Below are positions 46,198-58,215 of a stretch of DNA of 64,000 nucleotides, in pieces. Both the position numbers and the translations under genes were made by a program. A model generated the notes under the pieces. That model saw nothing but the letters and a program-made list of their open reading frames with translations, was not told where the DNA came from and ran no database searches. How positions within the stretch are numbered: the stretch's first letter is position 1; the number at the start of each line of letters is the position of its first letter. Source of the DNA: Hysterangium stoloniferum. Its lineage: Eukaryota; Basidiomycota; Agaricomycetes; Hysterangiales; Hysterangiaceae. Location of the stretch: contig WHVD01000011.1 in NCBI GenBank assembly GCA_015178975.1, forward strand, positions 620,001 to 684,000, given 5' to 3'.

Positions 46198-46906
46198 GAG
46201 AGAGAGATATGGAAGAGAGGTTTGGAGAAGATCAGGCAGCAAATTGGGCAATGGCAAACTCAGAAAAATATGGCAGGAATGTGTGAAATAGAAGGGGAAA
46301 AGAGGGCGATAGAGAGTAATGAGGGATAAACATACATAAAGCAGTCATTGCTGATGTCCAGAGCTCGGATGAGCATGGATCTATGGAAAATTCAACAGTA
46401 AGGGTTTAAACTGGGAAAATTAAAATGGAAAGGATTCAAACGTAAGAGAGGAAATGACGACGGCAGAGTATACAGATTGAGTAATGATATGGGACCCCAG
46501 TAACTTGGAGAATGGGGTGTGAAGGGTTGTGTTGTAAGAAGGAAATTCTGAGATGATGACTGACACGTGGTGTGACCAAGCAATGTGTGACTAAACAATG
46601 GTGACGAAAACAGAGTTATACTATATCTGATCCGATTGCATCAGGTGTGAAATCACACAAGGTTGACGGGCTCCGCTGTAAGACCCCAGCTACTTTTAAT
46701 TGTCAATGACAGCGAAAGACCTCTGGATGTATACATATATTTAGTGATTTCTTCCAGTATAGTTCCACTAAAGGTACTGTAAGTGGTAGCTTATATTGGT
46801 ATGTTCTAATATATTTATTTTCTATATTAACATTCTTTGTTCTAAAGCCCATATAGGAATAACTACAGTAAAGTCTTGATTCGGTGAGATTTATCATTAT
46901 TATTTA
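46198..46906. other. Intergenic stretch between SNF2 gene and Tc1 element
   Basis: No gene supported; the minus-strand frames at 46392-46598 and 46703-46897 have no motif. It should contain the SNF2 promoter. Confidence 0.45.
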
Positions 46907-47114
46907 TAGTGACTCAAAAAACCCTTCCAATGTTTGGTACTTCAGATGTATATCCTTGATAGCTCAGAGGAGAAAATTGCAAAACTCTCAAAAATATTTG
47001 TCAATATGCTCTATCATATCTAGATTGTTGAAATACAATGCCATTACATAAGCTCCAAATATGGAAATACTACAAATATATATACAGGAGACTCATTGGA
47101 AGGGTTTTTTGGCC
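46907..47114 (+). repeat. Left terminal inverted repeat of the Tc1 element
   Basis: About 208 bp, inverted relative to 48284-48493 with scattered differences; starts tagtgactcaaaaaaccc and ends gggttttttggcc. Confidence 0.9.
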
Positions 47115-47232
47115 AACAACTCTGACCCACAAAACTACTAATATTCAGTACTTAGTATGGCTATCCTTTGCCTTCAACACACCTGCAACCCTTCTAGGCA
47201 TACTCTCAATCAAATTCTGACACACCTCTACA

Positions 47233-48187
47233 TCAATCTTGTTCCACTCCTCCTCCACCCTCTCCCACAACTTCAATATCCCTTATCCCCCTCTTTTTAT
47301 GATTCCACAAGTATTCAATGGGGTTGAGGTCTGGAAACTGTGCTGGCCATGGGAGGACATTAAAATCATTATTTTGAAACCAAGTCTGGGCCTTCTTGGT
47401 GTGTTCAGGGTCATGATCTTGCTGAAAGATGACATTACCCACATATTTTCCATAATAGTTGAGGCTGGCTTGAAGGTTCTCCTTCATAATCTTGAGAGAA
47501 AGGTACCCATCCATCCTCTCATCTATCTTGAAAGAATACCCAGGTCCTTCCCACAGCATGTAGCCCCATAATATCACAAATCCTTCTCCAAACATCACAA
47601 AAAGTTCCTTCCAATGAGTCTCCTATATATAAATATTTGTAGTATTTCCATATTTGGAGCTTATGTAATGGCACTGTATTTCCATAATATAGATATGATA
47701 GAGCATATTCACAAATATCTTTGATATTTTTGCATTTTTATTCTCTGAGTTATCAGGGATGTAAATCTGAAGTACCAAACATTGGAAGGGTTATTGAGGC
47801 ACCCCCAACAATATTGAGACTATTGCACACAGTTGGGGTACAGATGGACTGGTTGGTGACATTATTAAGAGCTTTGGCCATATCAAAAGCAGTGTCAGCC
47901 TTGCCAGAGCTGATGAGATGCTGTGCATAGTGAATATTGGTAGTGGAAAGCTTGGAGGGGTGACCACCAATGGACTTAGAGAGATGACAACAATGCTTGA
48001 AGTAAAGTCTAAAGACTGTGCCAATGCCATAACCAGTAGGAGCTAAAATGTGGCTAGCTGTATGGCCAGCATCAAGCAGTGAGAGGATATGATTCTGGCT
48101 GGCAAGAGACAAAGTGCACATTTTGGGAATTGGGACATTGCTAGTTGCTAAAGGCCATGTATTTATACTGCAGCACAATGTGGTCAT
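47233..48187 (-). pseudogene. Tc1-like transposase, split by an internal repeat copy
   Basis: The N-terminal part (48187-47803) has the paired HTH region: LASQNHILSLLDAGHTASHI, then HPSKLSTTNIHYAQHLISSG and FDMAKALNNVTNQSI. The C-terminal part (47597-47233) has ILWGYMLWEGPGYSFKIDER, VIFQQDHDPEHTKKAQTWFQ and WPAQFPDLNPIEYLWNHKKR, giving the second Asp (QQD) and the final Glu (NPIE) of the DDE triad. About 60-70 residues between them, including the expected first Asp (W-S-D-E region), are missing and replaced by the internal repeat copy. The protein therefore cannot be active. Confidence 0.85.
47598..47802 (-). repeat. Internal third copy of the Tc1 arm
   Basis: It matches the right arm in orientation and order (ccttccaatgagtctcctat .. 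aagtaccaaacattggaagg), with more differences than the outer arms share. Confidence 0.88.
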
Positions 48188-48283
48188 GTGACATCATGTG
48201 ACATCATGTGATTTTGTTGAAGTTGGAGGTGAACAATCAACAAGGTCACATGACTATAAGCATTTATAGTCATCAATGCTGTC

Positions 48284-48493
48284 GGCCAAAAAACCCTTCC
48301 AATGAGTCTCCTGTATATATATATTTGTAGTATTTCCATATTTGGATCTTATGTAATGAAATTGTATTTTCACAATCTATATATGATAGAGCACGCTCAC
48401 AAATATTTTTGATATTTCTGCATTTTTATCCTCTGAGCTATCAAGGATATACATCTGAAGTACCAAACATTGGAAGGGTTTTTTGAGTCACTG
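48284..48493 (-). repeat. Right terminal inverted repeat of the Tc1 element
   Basis: A 210-bp copy ending gggttttttgagtcactg, followed by TA. Confidence 0.9.
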
Positions 48494-48495
48494 TA

Positions 48496-49069
48496 AATGC
48501 CATAATGTCGTATTCTTTTGAATCTTCAAGAATATAATTTGATTCATTCGGAAGCACTATTCCCACAGTATTGGCAATTCCAAACCATGGGTGATCTTAA
48601 TGGCATGGATACTAGCATTCATATCCCACCTTTTCAGCCTAACTTCTAAGTCAATTTCTACCTGCACTTACCTCTGGCGAAATATAATGCTCTAATGCAA
48701 TTTATGTAAAATGCCAGAAGGGCGTCATTTCCCTATACATATTCTTTTGCGCCCTGCCTCGTGCTTCATTCACTTGTGTTGTGTTAATCCTTCAAACTGG
48801 TCAGCATGGTAATCCAATAATATGAAAAAATATATATACCTGATTGTCAATAATTTCTTGGATACACTTAGAATGTAGCATGTATGGTGGGGCTATTGGG
48901 TGGTTAGTTTTGTTCGTTCATTGCTCTTTTTGTCGGAGTTGGTGAGAGGAATCTTACAACCGACTATTGCATTTCCAAGTACTGTATCCCACTGTAATGT
49001 ATTCAGGGGATTCTCTTAGATAGCTCAATATATGCTATAGTGTCACAGAGCTTCAACAATAAAACAAGC
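48496..49069. other. Stretch without a recognisable gene
   Basis: AT-rich sequence with no motif, between the Tc1 element and the dispersed repeat. Confidence 0.5.
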
Positions 49070-49660
49070 AAAGGTCCAGTAATTTAAATACTGATAGATT
49101 AATGAGCTGCGCTATGAAGCTTAAACAACTCAAATCAATGCTTATTTTGATTATTGAAAGGTTCAATAGAACTGTGTATGACTCTTTTAGCAAATACAAG
49201 AACTATTCCTTGAGAATAGGGGCTGGAAGCTGAATATATGCGCAGTAACTTGGCAGAGACTTGATATAAGAGCTTCGGATTTTTGTATGCTTATTTGTAA
49301 CTATTAATAGTTATTTAACAAGGTGTTAAATAATTTATTAATAGAGAAAATAATATGTATTGGATTATCTGAGTGCTTGTACTTGATTAATTCAATAAAC
49401 TTAGGGCTGGGCCTTGAGTAATCTAGTATTGGCAGGGATTTCAGTAAGGATACTTAGATACTTATTAGGTTTATTATCTAATTAATAAGCCTAAAGGGTA
49501 GCTGTGAGGCTGGGGAACTTAGATGATTAGCTAAGTCCAAGAGTTGCTGACAAAGATTCAAGATGCTGCAAGTGTAGGTGCTTGCAGTGAGTGTATCAGA
49601 CTAAGGCTATTATTGTCCTTAGGATGATTAGATAAGCTGGTGCTGTGCTGCAAATATGTG
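49070..49660. repeat. Dispersed repeat, relative of 27.34-27.92 kb
   Basis: Ordered blocks shared with the 27 kb copy, such as aaaggtccagtaatttaaat, ggcagggatttcagta and caagatgctgcaagtgtagg. The two copies differ by many substitutions and small indels. Non-coding; possibly part of an LTR. Confidence 0.75.
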
Positions 49661-50310
49661 TGAGATAAGATGATTTTATTGGAAACTTAGCCCTCCTTAT
49701 ATACATTTTGATAACTCAATGATTAGCTAACTATTTAGTTTATGAGGTCATTAGTGAGATCATAATGACCTCATATTCTACTCATTATTTACCCTTTGTT
49801 TAACATGTGATTCCCTTCTCTGAGACAAGGGTTCTAACCTCTTGCTTGAACATGAAGGTTCAAGGCCGCGGTCCCGGGACGGGAGCAAACGACGAGTCGG
49901 CAGAACCTAATAATGACTCGGGTAGTCACGTTCGTGACTTGTGTGACTCGGGTAGTCACATTCGTGACTTGTGTGACTCGGGTAGTCACATTCGTGACCT
50001 GTGTGACTTCCCGACACTGGAGGCTTATGTAATAAGTCACATGACTCCAAAAATGCGCAAACTAGGCTGCACAAGGTGCCGAAAGGTAATAACTAAGTAA
50101 ATAAAATATAAATAATTAGTTAAAAATTATAATAAATTAACTAAGATATAATAGCATAATATGAGTTCATATATGCTATTATTATGCGAAGTTAAAAGGA
50201 ATAGAGCCTATATTTCACAATAAAAATATAATAAAAATACAATAAATTCGAAAGAATATTAAATAATCCACAGAAAATTAAGAGGATATTATGATATGAT
50301 GCTGATACAT
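49661..50310. repeat. AT-rich region with a 30-bp palindromic triplication
   Basis: At about 49915-50008 lie three copies of gactcgggtagtcacattcg followed by tgacttgtgt. Each contains the GTCAC..GTGAC inverted pair. The flanks are AT-rich (50100-50310 almost pure A/T). No gene supported. Confidence 0.75.
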
Positions 50311-50403
50311 CACACCCACGTTCCAATACTTGCCCAATCTGTTACTTGACATTGCACTATCTCCCTTTTGAGCTTGCTTTTATTTTAACAAACCACAATA
50401 AGA

Positions 50404-53400
50404 ATGAATCGTGATATTTACCTTTCACTTCCCATGCGAGCCTACACCCTTGAGGAATTTATCCTCCACACAATGGACTATGAAAATGAGGGAGATGTTG
50501 ATTTTATCAAGTTCATTCTAACTGGAGAAGACACTATGAGTGGGGAGCTTGCAGTGGTGGATCCAATAGGCAACCCCCTAACTCTGGATCATGGCATCAT
50601 TGCAAATTGTGACTACGACTCTCTGATTGGAATTACCCAAAACATTATTGTTCAGTCGTCCATAACAGTCTATCCAGTCAGCAATCCCATGGAGTCACTG
50701 TCGACAAGCATTCATCTCAAGTATCTGATACCGGATGGCAATGTAAGTGGTATTTGATTTGTTAACCATCCTAACTAACTATTCTCCACAGAAGATGAGA
50801 TCTATCAATTATCACAAAATCCCTAATCTCCATTTTGGTTCATGGGGAACACAACATATGATCCATATCTTCTTCCCCCATCTTGCAACTCCTGGCCGTC
50901 AAAGTCCAAAAATGACAAAGGAAGAGAAGGTGATCTTTTATCAAAAAGGTCTTTGCCCCACTATAGAAGATTCTCTTCCTCAACACTCTTCTGACTGGCC
51001 TAGCACTTATAACACTGAAATGTTTCGTGCATGCAAGCATTCTAGATATTTGTCCTACCAATCGAAAATGCTCCCCCAATACATAGTCGGCACGATCGGT
51101 GACAAGATTCATAATCAACTCGAGTTGAATGAAATTGAATGGGGACATGACATCTTCTTTATGCACACTGTGCGGGGTATCAAGCATAGCACACAACATT
51201 CTCTAGATTTGGTATCTGTAGAAATGGTTCTAGAGGAGTTCCTGATAGAAGCCAACCTCCCACCTTATATATTGGATGAAGAATGGAGAGAGGGCCAGTG
51301 GTGGATAGATGTTGGCATTGAATTTAGCAGTGAACAAAAAGATTGTCTCCAGTGGTCTACACTCTCCCATTTTCACATGATCAAGGAAATTCTTCAAATC
51401 CCTAAAGATCATGCAAGTCGGATAACCACACTGGGGAGTTCTAATACAGTCGTGACATTGTCAGCCACCTCCCTTTGGTTTCTGGTTGTCGTATAGAACC
51501 GGGAGTACAAGCGCAAGGTGCATTTGAGGTGGCTTATTTCCAACTCTATACGACAGATAAAGTGCTTACCTACAATCCTGAGGGTACACACCATGGAAAA
51601 ACAATAATGATGAAAGAAGTCATGGGCGTGACACAACCTCCAAGATTCATTGAAGGACTATTGGATACCTACAACATGGCTGGTGAAATGAATAGCTCAA
51701 ATGGTCGTGTAGAAGTTAGGGTTCCAGCCGTGCATATGACCACGGTTCTACAGGAATTAAACACCGAGGTCATTAGGGATTCTTTACTGGCATTCTGACG
51801 GGAAGTATGGTGGTAATTTTATTTATTTCTTCTAAATATATTAGGGTTTCTAATGAATCTGTAGGGGGTTTAGATCTTATCGCTTAGTGGCCATGGCACA
51901 TGTTATCAGGATGCAGGCAGAGGGACCTTCTGAGCTTCATACTAAGCCTGAAGCTCTTCTCCTTACTGCTGCTTGTTTGTGGCTAATAAATGGGCTTCAT
52001 TCACGACCGGATGATGGGAGTGCAGATAGAAAACTGATGGAAGCGATTTTACCCTTAACAGAAGTTGACGATCAACTGGACCATCTTACTCTTATGTTTA
52101 CTCCTCGCGGTGGATATCGACTCCAAGCTGAAGAAGAAGAGGAGGAGGAGGAGGATGGTGAGGAGGAAGTAGAGTTGACACCTTGGAATCCATATGGTGT
52201 GATTTATATTCGTCGACTTGTTATTAAGGAAGTTCCCCGGTTCCGAACAGGTGGTCCTAGTCTGACTGTGGCTGCATTTCAAGCTTTTTTCAAGGCATCC
52301 CAAGAGGAAATTCATTTTCGATTCAACAAAACTGGGATCCTCCCACCTGGTGTACTTCCATCTACTCGTATTGTCACCAATAAAACAAAGCTAACACCGA
52401 CCTACATACCTGATGATGGGGACGGGGTCCAGGAGACTATCTTCAATCTCTCAGAAAGGGGGATAAGAATCCCAGATTGTCCAGTGGACAGTGGTTCAGA
52501 TATGGATGAGGAAAATGATAATAACGAACCTGATAGCTTCCAGAATGCAGACGAATGCATCACTTTTCTATGGTGACAGTTTCTTATAGACTTGGCCAAT
52601 AGAGCTCCTACACGCCGTGGTGCTCTCAATCCATCATATCTGAAACTAACTTGGGGAGGATAACCAAAAACTTTAAAAGTTGTTTATCCACTAAAGTATA
52701 TATATTTATATTGTTTGTTGTAAAATTAATATTTAATCAAATTCAGCCTATCAGATAATATTCTGGAGAATAAGGAAATATTAATATTTATCTTGTATCT
52801 GACAAAAGTTAGTCAAACAAACATATATAGATTATCCTTTTGGGGATAAATTCCACAACATGGATTGGTTGGCCAGATAGTTCCGGTTAACTTTCTAAAC
52901 CAAATAAATTTAAATTATATGAACTACATTTGAAAGTTTGTATAATATACAAGAGAATGCATCTCATTCCAAGGATTAAGTCATAACCCAAATAATTTTG
53001 GTTAACTATAATGTTTGTGGACATTTTAAAAGTCATGGGGATACTAGAGAATGTATTTTATCCCAAAGATTAGGTAACAACCCAGATAATCTTGTATAAC
53101 CATGACATTTGTGCATATTTTAAGGGAATGTACAAGTCTTAAAGATGAAATTTTGGGTTAATGAAATATAAATTTCTAAAACATGTAGTCATAGCCAAGA
53201 GAAATAGTCTCACTTAAAAATATGAGGAGTTTTTCATAAAATTTTGTGTATTCAATGAATTGTGACTATCCTCCTGGGATGAGTGGCTGAATGCTGGAGA
53301 AGATGTTTACCACCATCGGGATCTATCTGTTATCTGGAACGAATGTGCATATAAGGTCGCTACAAAGGATGACTGGGATCGGGCTGTCGATTACTTGATC

Positions 53401-53691
53401 CCACCATATGGACACGAGACTCCTCTGAAAACACAAAACTACCGGAATTGCATGTACTATTTGAAGTGGAAGGAAATTTGCCAATGTGGGGAAAAGGAGA
53501 TGGTAGAGCAGATTCAGGGGGACATCAAGAGTCGGATTTGGGACTGGTTATTCTGGATTCCACATGCTGTTGATGACAGGATCTGGGTGACTAAGCCCGC
53601 AAAGAACTACATGAGACTTCCTTCTGGAACTCAAGGTGTGGCACCTCAAATACTTGTGAAAAGATGGCCACACTGGGCAAGTGATGAATAA
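50404..53691 (+). pseudogene. Large uncharacterised Agaricomycete-type protein gene, broken
   Basis: Exon 1 runs from MNRDIYLSLPMRAYTLEEFI (50404) to YLIPDGN. A 49-nt GT-AG intron is followed by KMRSINYHKI and a long exon containing MHTVRGIKHSTQHSLDL, EGQWWIDVGIEFSSEQKDCL and RITTLGSSN. Near 51443 one base is lost: the next frame resumes SRDIVSHLPLVSGCRIEPG and runs to a TGA at 51796-51798. After a second intron (about 51817-51869) it resumes GFRSYRLVAMAHVIRMQ, ALLLTAACLWLINGLHSRPD, an acidic run and VRIVTNKTK-like blocks. The last part at 53.3-53.69 kb reads KSRIWDWLFWIPHAVDDRIW. This order resembles large uncharacterised proteins that I recall from other Agaricomycetes. Biochemical role unknown. 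Confidence 0.6.
52650..53240. repeat. AT-rich insert in the large gene, with a tandem pair
   Basis: No coding sequence. Two diverged copies of about 88 bp (agagaatgcatctcattccaaggatta.. at 52957 and agagaatgtattttatcccaaagatta.. at 53047) lie in tandem. The stretch separates the last coding block of the large gene from the rest and may be an insertion. Confidence 0.5.
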
Positions 53692-54717
53692 TGTGGTGGC
53701 CTTGTTATCGATATAGAATATGTTTGTTGTCATTATTTCCCAAACTGCCTGACATCTAATAGATGAGACGTTGACATCTTGAAAATGAAAGCAAATATTT
53801 TAAAACAGAATCAATGAGGACGGTGTACATGCTGTCTATGGGAGATCAGTTCCTGCACCGGTTCAGAATTACGGTTTGACATACTTTTGTAAATCAAGTT
53901 GGATCACTAACGGACTGATTCGATTGTTCACACATTTTTTAACAAGGCCCACATGGAACGCCTGTATGAGTAGTAATCATCCAACAAGGTCACCTGATTT
54001 GCAGCAAGTAATTCCGCCATTCGACGAGTGCTTTGAAAGAATTTTTGCTATTCTGAAATCATCTGAGGCCATGGTCAGAGAAGCAACCTCACGCAGGATC
54101 CATTCCAATGGAGCACCCACCTGCAAATACTCGCGGTGAGCTGGAAAAGTATACTCTAGATACATATGCCCAGCTACGGATTCTGTCTCCATTCCAAACA
54201 CTACTTCACGTTTTGATTTTAATGTTAACAGTAAACGTCTGGCGAAGGAAATGATTTCTCCTTTGTCTCAAAGCTTACAAGCATTGTTCTTGGAAATAAG
54301 TTGAGATTGCACCAAGTGAATGATTTCTTTTCTGATGGTAGAATGGCCTGCTTCCCAGCATGTCCAGAAGGTGCGATTCATGACTGGGTAATACAAGGGA
54401 CCTAGTGTTGGCAGCAAAGGTTGGGGTGATGGATGGATATAGTGCATGAATGAGTAGTAGCGAGTGTGAGGAATGTTGATCTCGGATTCAGAATGTCCAG
54501 TCAGTGCAGGACGGTGACGGTGAAAGAGATGGTTGATGATGTACATTACAGCTAGGAGTATCAAAGGAGGAATGGGAAAGATATATTTTGGATATAATTA
54601 GCTGGCAGGCCTTAGAGTCCTGGAGGATGTCAGAGGTCCTTTAAAAGATGGCCATGGGAAGTCAATTGGAGTGCCGTGCTAAAACTGGAGCTAGTGGGCA
54701 GGAATTAAGAGGGAGAA
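53692..54717. other. Stretch with weak coding hints only
   Basis: A minus-strand segment at 54201-53977 (REYLQVGAPLEWILREVASL) and another at 54564-54268 look slightly coding but carry no motif and no splice chain. No gene is called. Confidence 0.35.
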
Positions 54718-55250
54718 ACTGTGGATGGATGTGAAGGGTGGATGATTTTGGCATATGAAATGGAGCTGGGGATACAGAGGATGTATCTGAAGTCCAGGGG
54801 TCGAATACATGAAGCATGCGAGTCAGTATTGAAACAAGTGAAAGTGTCTTTTCAAATAGGCTTACTGGGTCTGGTTTACACAGGTTGATAGGACGACAGT
54901 GTATTGCTGGATGGACTAGTGAACGGTATACATGACGGGCAGGAGGAAAAAAGAACTTGTTACGTAAGTATGAAGTCACATGTAAGACAGGCACGAGGCT
55001 TCTAAGGTTGTCTGAGGCTGGCTTGATTTCCAATTCTTGTACAGATTGTGTAGTCCTATAAAAGAGTGATTTTTCAAGAAAATAAAATAAGACTGATGGG
55101 CATACATACAAAGGCACGGCATGTTTGGTTGTTTGGTTTGGATTATTAAGATTTATAATGATTTCTTTTTTTGGGAAATGACATTCCCGCAAACCCAATT
55201 TTGAAGCGCCAGGCAATAATGGCCACACAGTGACCCATAGGCGCCTGTCC
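54718..55250. repeat. Dispersed repeat, copy 2, with a palindromic-family end
   Basis: Same block order as 36550-36880 (gtggatggatgtgaa, caggttgatagga, gggcaggaggaaaaaa, gtcacatgtaagacagg, gaggcttctaaggttg). It ends at about 55120-55250 in an arm of the palindromic family (aagatttataatgatttctt, then cgcaaacccaattttgaagc). Confidence 0.7.
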
Positions 55251-56039
55251 TACCAGGCTAGAAAGTAATCACGTTAATTCAAAGGATATGTATCATTTTA
55301 ATTTTATTGTATTTATTATATGCCGGTCTTCATGGATAAACCTGTGGAAGGGTAGGCCAGGTGCACATGGATGCCTATGGGGCCTTTCTTGCTGGGGCTT
55401 CAAAGCCGGGTTTACCTAGCTACAGTCTAGTTCAAGAGGAGAGAGCTGTCCGTCATCTAACCTTGACAAAGACACATCCACCTCCATTCCATCTGGAGCA
55501 ATGTGTACTACCTCAGCATCGCACAAGCTGTTGAGTGTATTCAAATGCAAATACTGAGCTATTTCATTCTCGATCCGGCGTACATATTGCTGAATTTCAG
55601 GACAGAAGTTTAAAATGTGAAAGATGTGAATGAGTGCCATTTTGCGTGTGGAGATGATAATAGAAGAACACGGGTAAGGGTTCCCTTTCTTGGCTTGTGG
55701 TTCAAAGTGGTGGGGATGCCCCGTCAATACGAGAAGATAAGCCAGCTGCTCTAGAGGAGGCCAATTTTTCAAGACAGTTTGATATGCTACAGGATCGGAA
55801 TTCCCTGTTCACGATGCGGCTGGATCAGGTGTGAATGAGGACTGAATTGTGCCACTTATGACCGCATTCATCCTCTGGCTTCTGGTGGGGGAAATAGGAA
55901 AGGAATATTCCATAGTATGCCTTCAAGAGTGCATGCAAGATGTATTCGGAATCTGGGTGTTCCGTGTTGCAATCTGCGAGACCCTGACGATGTTCACGCA
56001 GGCCAGCTAAAAAAGACTGATGGAGAGAGTTTCACCCGT

Positions 56040-56431
56040 AAAAATGGCCACCTTCTGCCCAACTGTCATTCAACGTCATTACAGCATGAATGGTTCCAGC
56101 TGGCATGAACCTGGAAATACAAATTAGAACGAGGGTGCAGGGGAGACTGTAGGGGTGTTTCCTTGCCCAGGACTCACAACTGGTCACCAGGTTCCAAAAG
56201 ATAGTAAGTCCATTTATGCTTCTTATAGTCCAGCATGGTCAGTGGAGTTTCTGGAATGTCACCCAACATAACGACCCATAGTTTTGTGCCGTGCACGATA
56301 CGGATCCATGTTCCATATTTGCCAGCATCTATGTGTGCCCTTGAAAAGGCTCCCTCTGTGGCACAAAGCCTCCATCTACTCCCATATTGTGGAAATCTGA
56401 TTCCACCATTCATAGTATGATTCCCAGCCAA
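56040..56431 (-). other. JmjC domain core of the long gene
   Basis: On the minus strand: FPQYGSRWRLCATEGAFSRA, then HIDAGKYGTWIRIVHGTKLW and, after an intron, FMPAGTIHAVMTLNDSWAEG and GHFYG. The HxD pair (HID) and the distal His (IHAV) are the three iron ligands of JmjC 2-oxoglutarate oxygenases. All three are present, so the domain is chemically complete even though the gene is broken elsewhere. JmjC enzymes mostly demethylate histone lysines or hydroxylate proteins. Confidence 0.72.
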
Positions 56432-57551
56432 GGTATCATAAGAAATCAGACTGGAATGATGCTTACAATTAGAAGGATCAAAGAAGTGTCAGGTCTGTGA
56501 ACACTCACGGTAAAATATTGGGTCTATGGGTAGAGACTGTGGTTGGAATCTCGAGAAAATTGACAGCCTTTCTCTTCTCTTGAAACGCTTTGAGGAGTGA
56601 GGATTGATAGATGTGAGTCTGCCAATCATTTTTATTATGCCTGTGAAGAGCTATGATTCCTATGTAAGTATAATATGCCACAACAGAACTGGAATGACGA
56701 GCAGATACTTACCATGAACCTCATGTTGCATATGGATGTCGACGCCTTCATGGAAAGCCAGCTGTTGAATATCGAAACTCTTATGGACCCGATCCTGGAA
56801 GAAGTGGGGCCATTGGTCAGAATTGGGAATCATGATCACTCTGTTGCAGAATAGGGCCAATCTCTTCAATGACAGATCGGTCGGCTCTTGATTATTCAAA
56901 ATTTGTTGGAACCATGAAGCGGGAAAGCAGGTATAATCCACTGGAATGGGGTCATCCATTGCAGATTCAATGGTGCATGGGTCATAAAAGTGGGGGGGGT
57001 TGGGCAAGGTTACATAAGTCTTCAAAAATTTCCCGATCCCGTTCCTGGGGTAAATAAAACATCAGGCTCTATGTGAAGAACTGAGTGGATGGCGGAGCTT
57101 ACCAAACCTTTAAACCACTCGAGTTGATATTTTGCATCTACAGCCTGGTAAAGACCATTTCCGTCATCAACAAAAGTCTTGAAAATGTAGGATTGGATGG
57201 CAGGTTTTTGACCAGATTTCATTTGAACCTAATGAAGGCACACAGTTATGAGAGATTCTTGTGAAAATAAAAGCAGGGAATGTACTTACAGGGGGTCAGA
57301 TTTGTGACAACTCTACCATGTCGCTGTGTGGTTCCCAATTGAGGGTGGTTTTTTTTTTTTCAGAAAATACGATGTTTGGGGGTGGAAATGTTGTGGTGGA
57401 TGCCGCTTGGGCCTTGGCAGGAGTGCGCTGACAGATTCTGGACTATTATCTATTGATGGTACCTCAGAGATTTCTGATTCAGCATCGGAATCTGATGAAA
57501 GTGAAATGTAAGCCACTAAAAATTTAAGAATGAATGTAAAATGGAAGAAGA

Positions 57552-58215
57552 CTAACCTTTTTCATCCCGCTTCCTTTTACCAAGATGGGACTCAGGCAGC
57601 TGTGGATCATCATGAGGGCCTGGAAACTGCTCAGGTTGTAGCTGCTCATCCTGTGTATCCTCAAATGTGACATCTGACATGGGGGATAGGACGCCTGCAC
57701 CTTCTATAAGATATGGGTCCTGATCTTCCTGGGCTGTGGATGGGGTGACATTGCTGAGATCATTCTCACCCTCGCTATCATCATTGTCACTCTCCCCAAT
57801 GTTGTTACCACCTTCCTCACCAAAGTTAGCAGTAGACAGAGCGACATTGCTGAGATCGTTCTCACCCTCGCTATCATCATTGTCGCTCTCCCCAATGTTG
57901 TTACCACCTTCCTCACCAAAGTTAGCAGTAGACAGAGCGACAGGATGATAAGACTCTGGCTCCTCAGACAATCTTGATAAGGGTGAGGATATGGAGAAGG
58001 TATGAGGATGAGTGGAAGGAGGGCTAGGGAGGGAAGCATGCTGGAAAAGAGGAACAGCTTGGTGGGGAGAAGCATTGAGGGGTAATGGTAACCCTTGCGG
58101 TGGAGCCAGGACTGGGGAAGAATGCTGGAAGAGAGGAACAGCTTGGTGGGGAGAAGCGTTGAGGGGTAATGGTAACCCTTGTGGTGGAGACGGTACTGGG
58201 AGAGTAGACAAAGGG
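57552..58215 (-). repeat. Coding duplications in the JmjC gene linker
   Basis: Two direct copies of a 96-bp unit lie at about 57747-57940, encoding the acidic Gly/Asn/Asp-rich repeat. Two copies of a unit encoding PPQGLPLPLNASPH lie at 58060-58215. Both periods are multiples of three, and the nucleotide copies are nearly identical. Confidence 0.85.

Larger units (their letters stand above)
46907..48493 (-). mobile_element. Tc1-like DNA transposon with about 210-bp inverted repeats
   Basis: The left arm (46907-47114) and right arm (48284-48493) are inverted copies of about 210 bp beginning (C/T)AGTGACTCAAAAAACCC, with TA at 46905-46906 and 48494-48495 as the target duplication. Each arm itself has inverted tips (aaaaaacccttccaatg / cattggaagggtttttt). 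A third copy, oriented as the right arm, lies inside at about 47598-47802. The element is 1587 bp, minus-strand coding. Confidence 0.88.
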
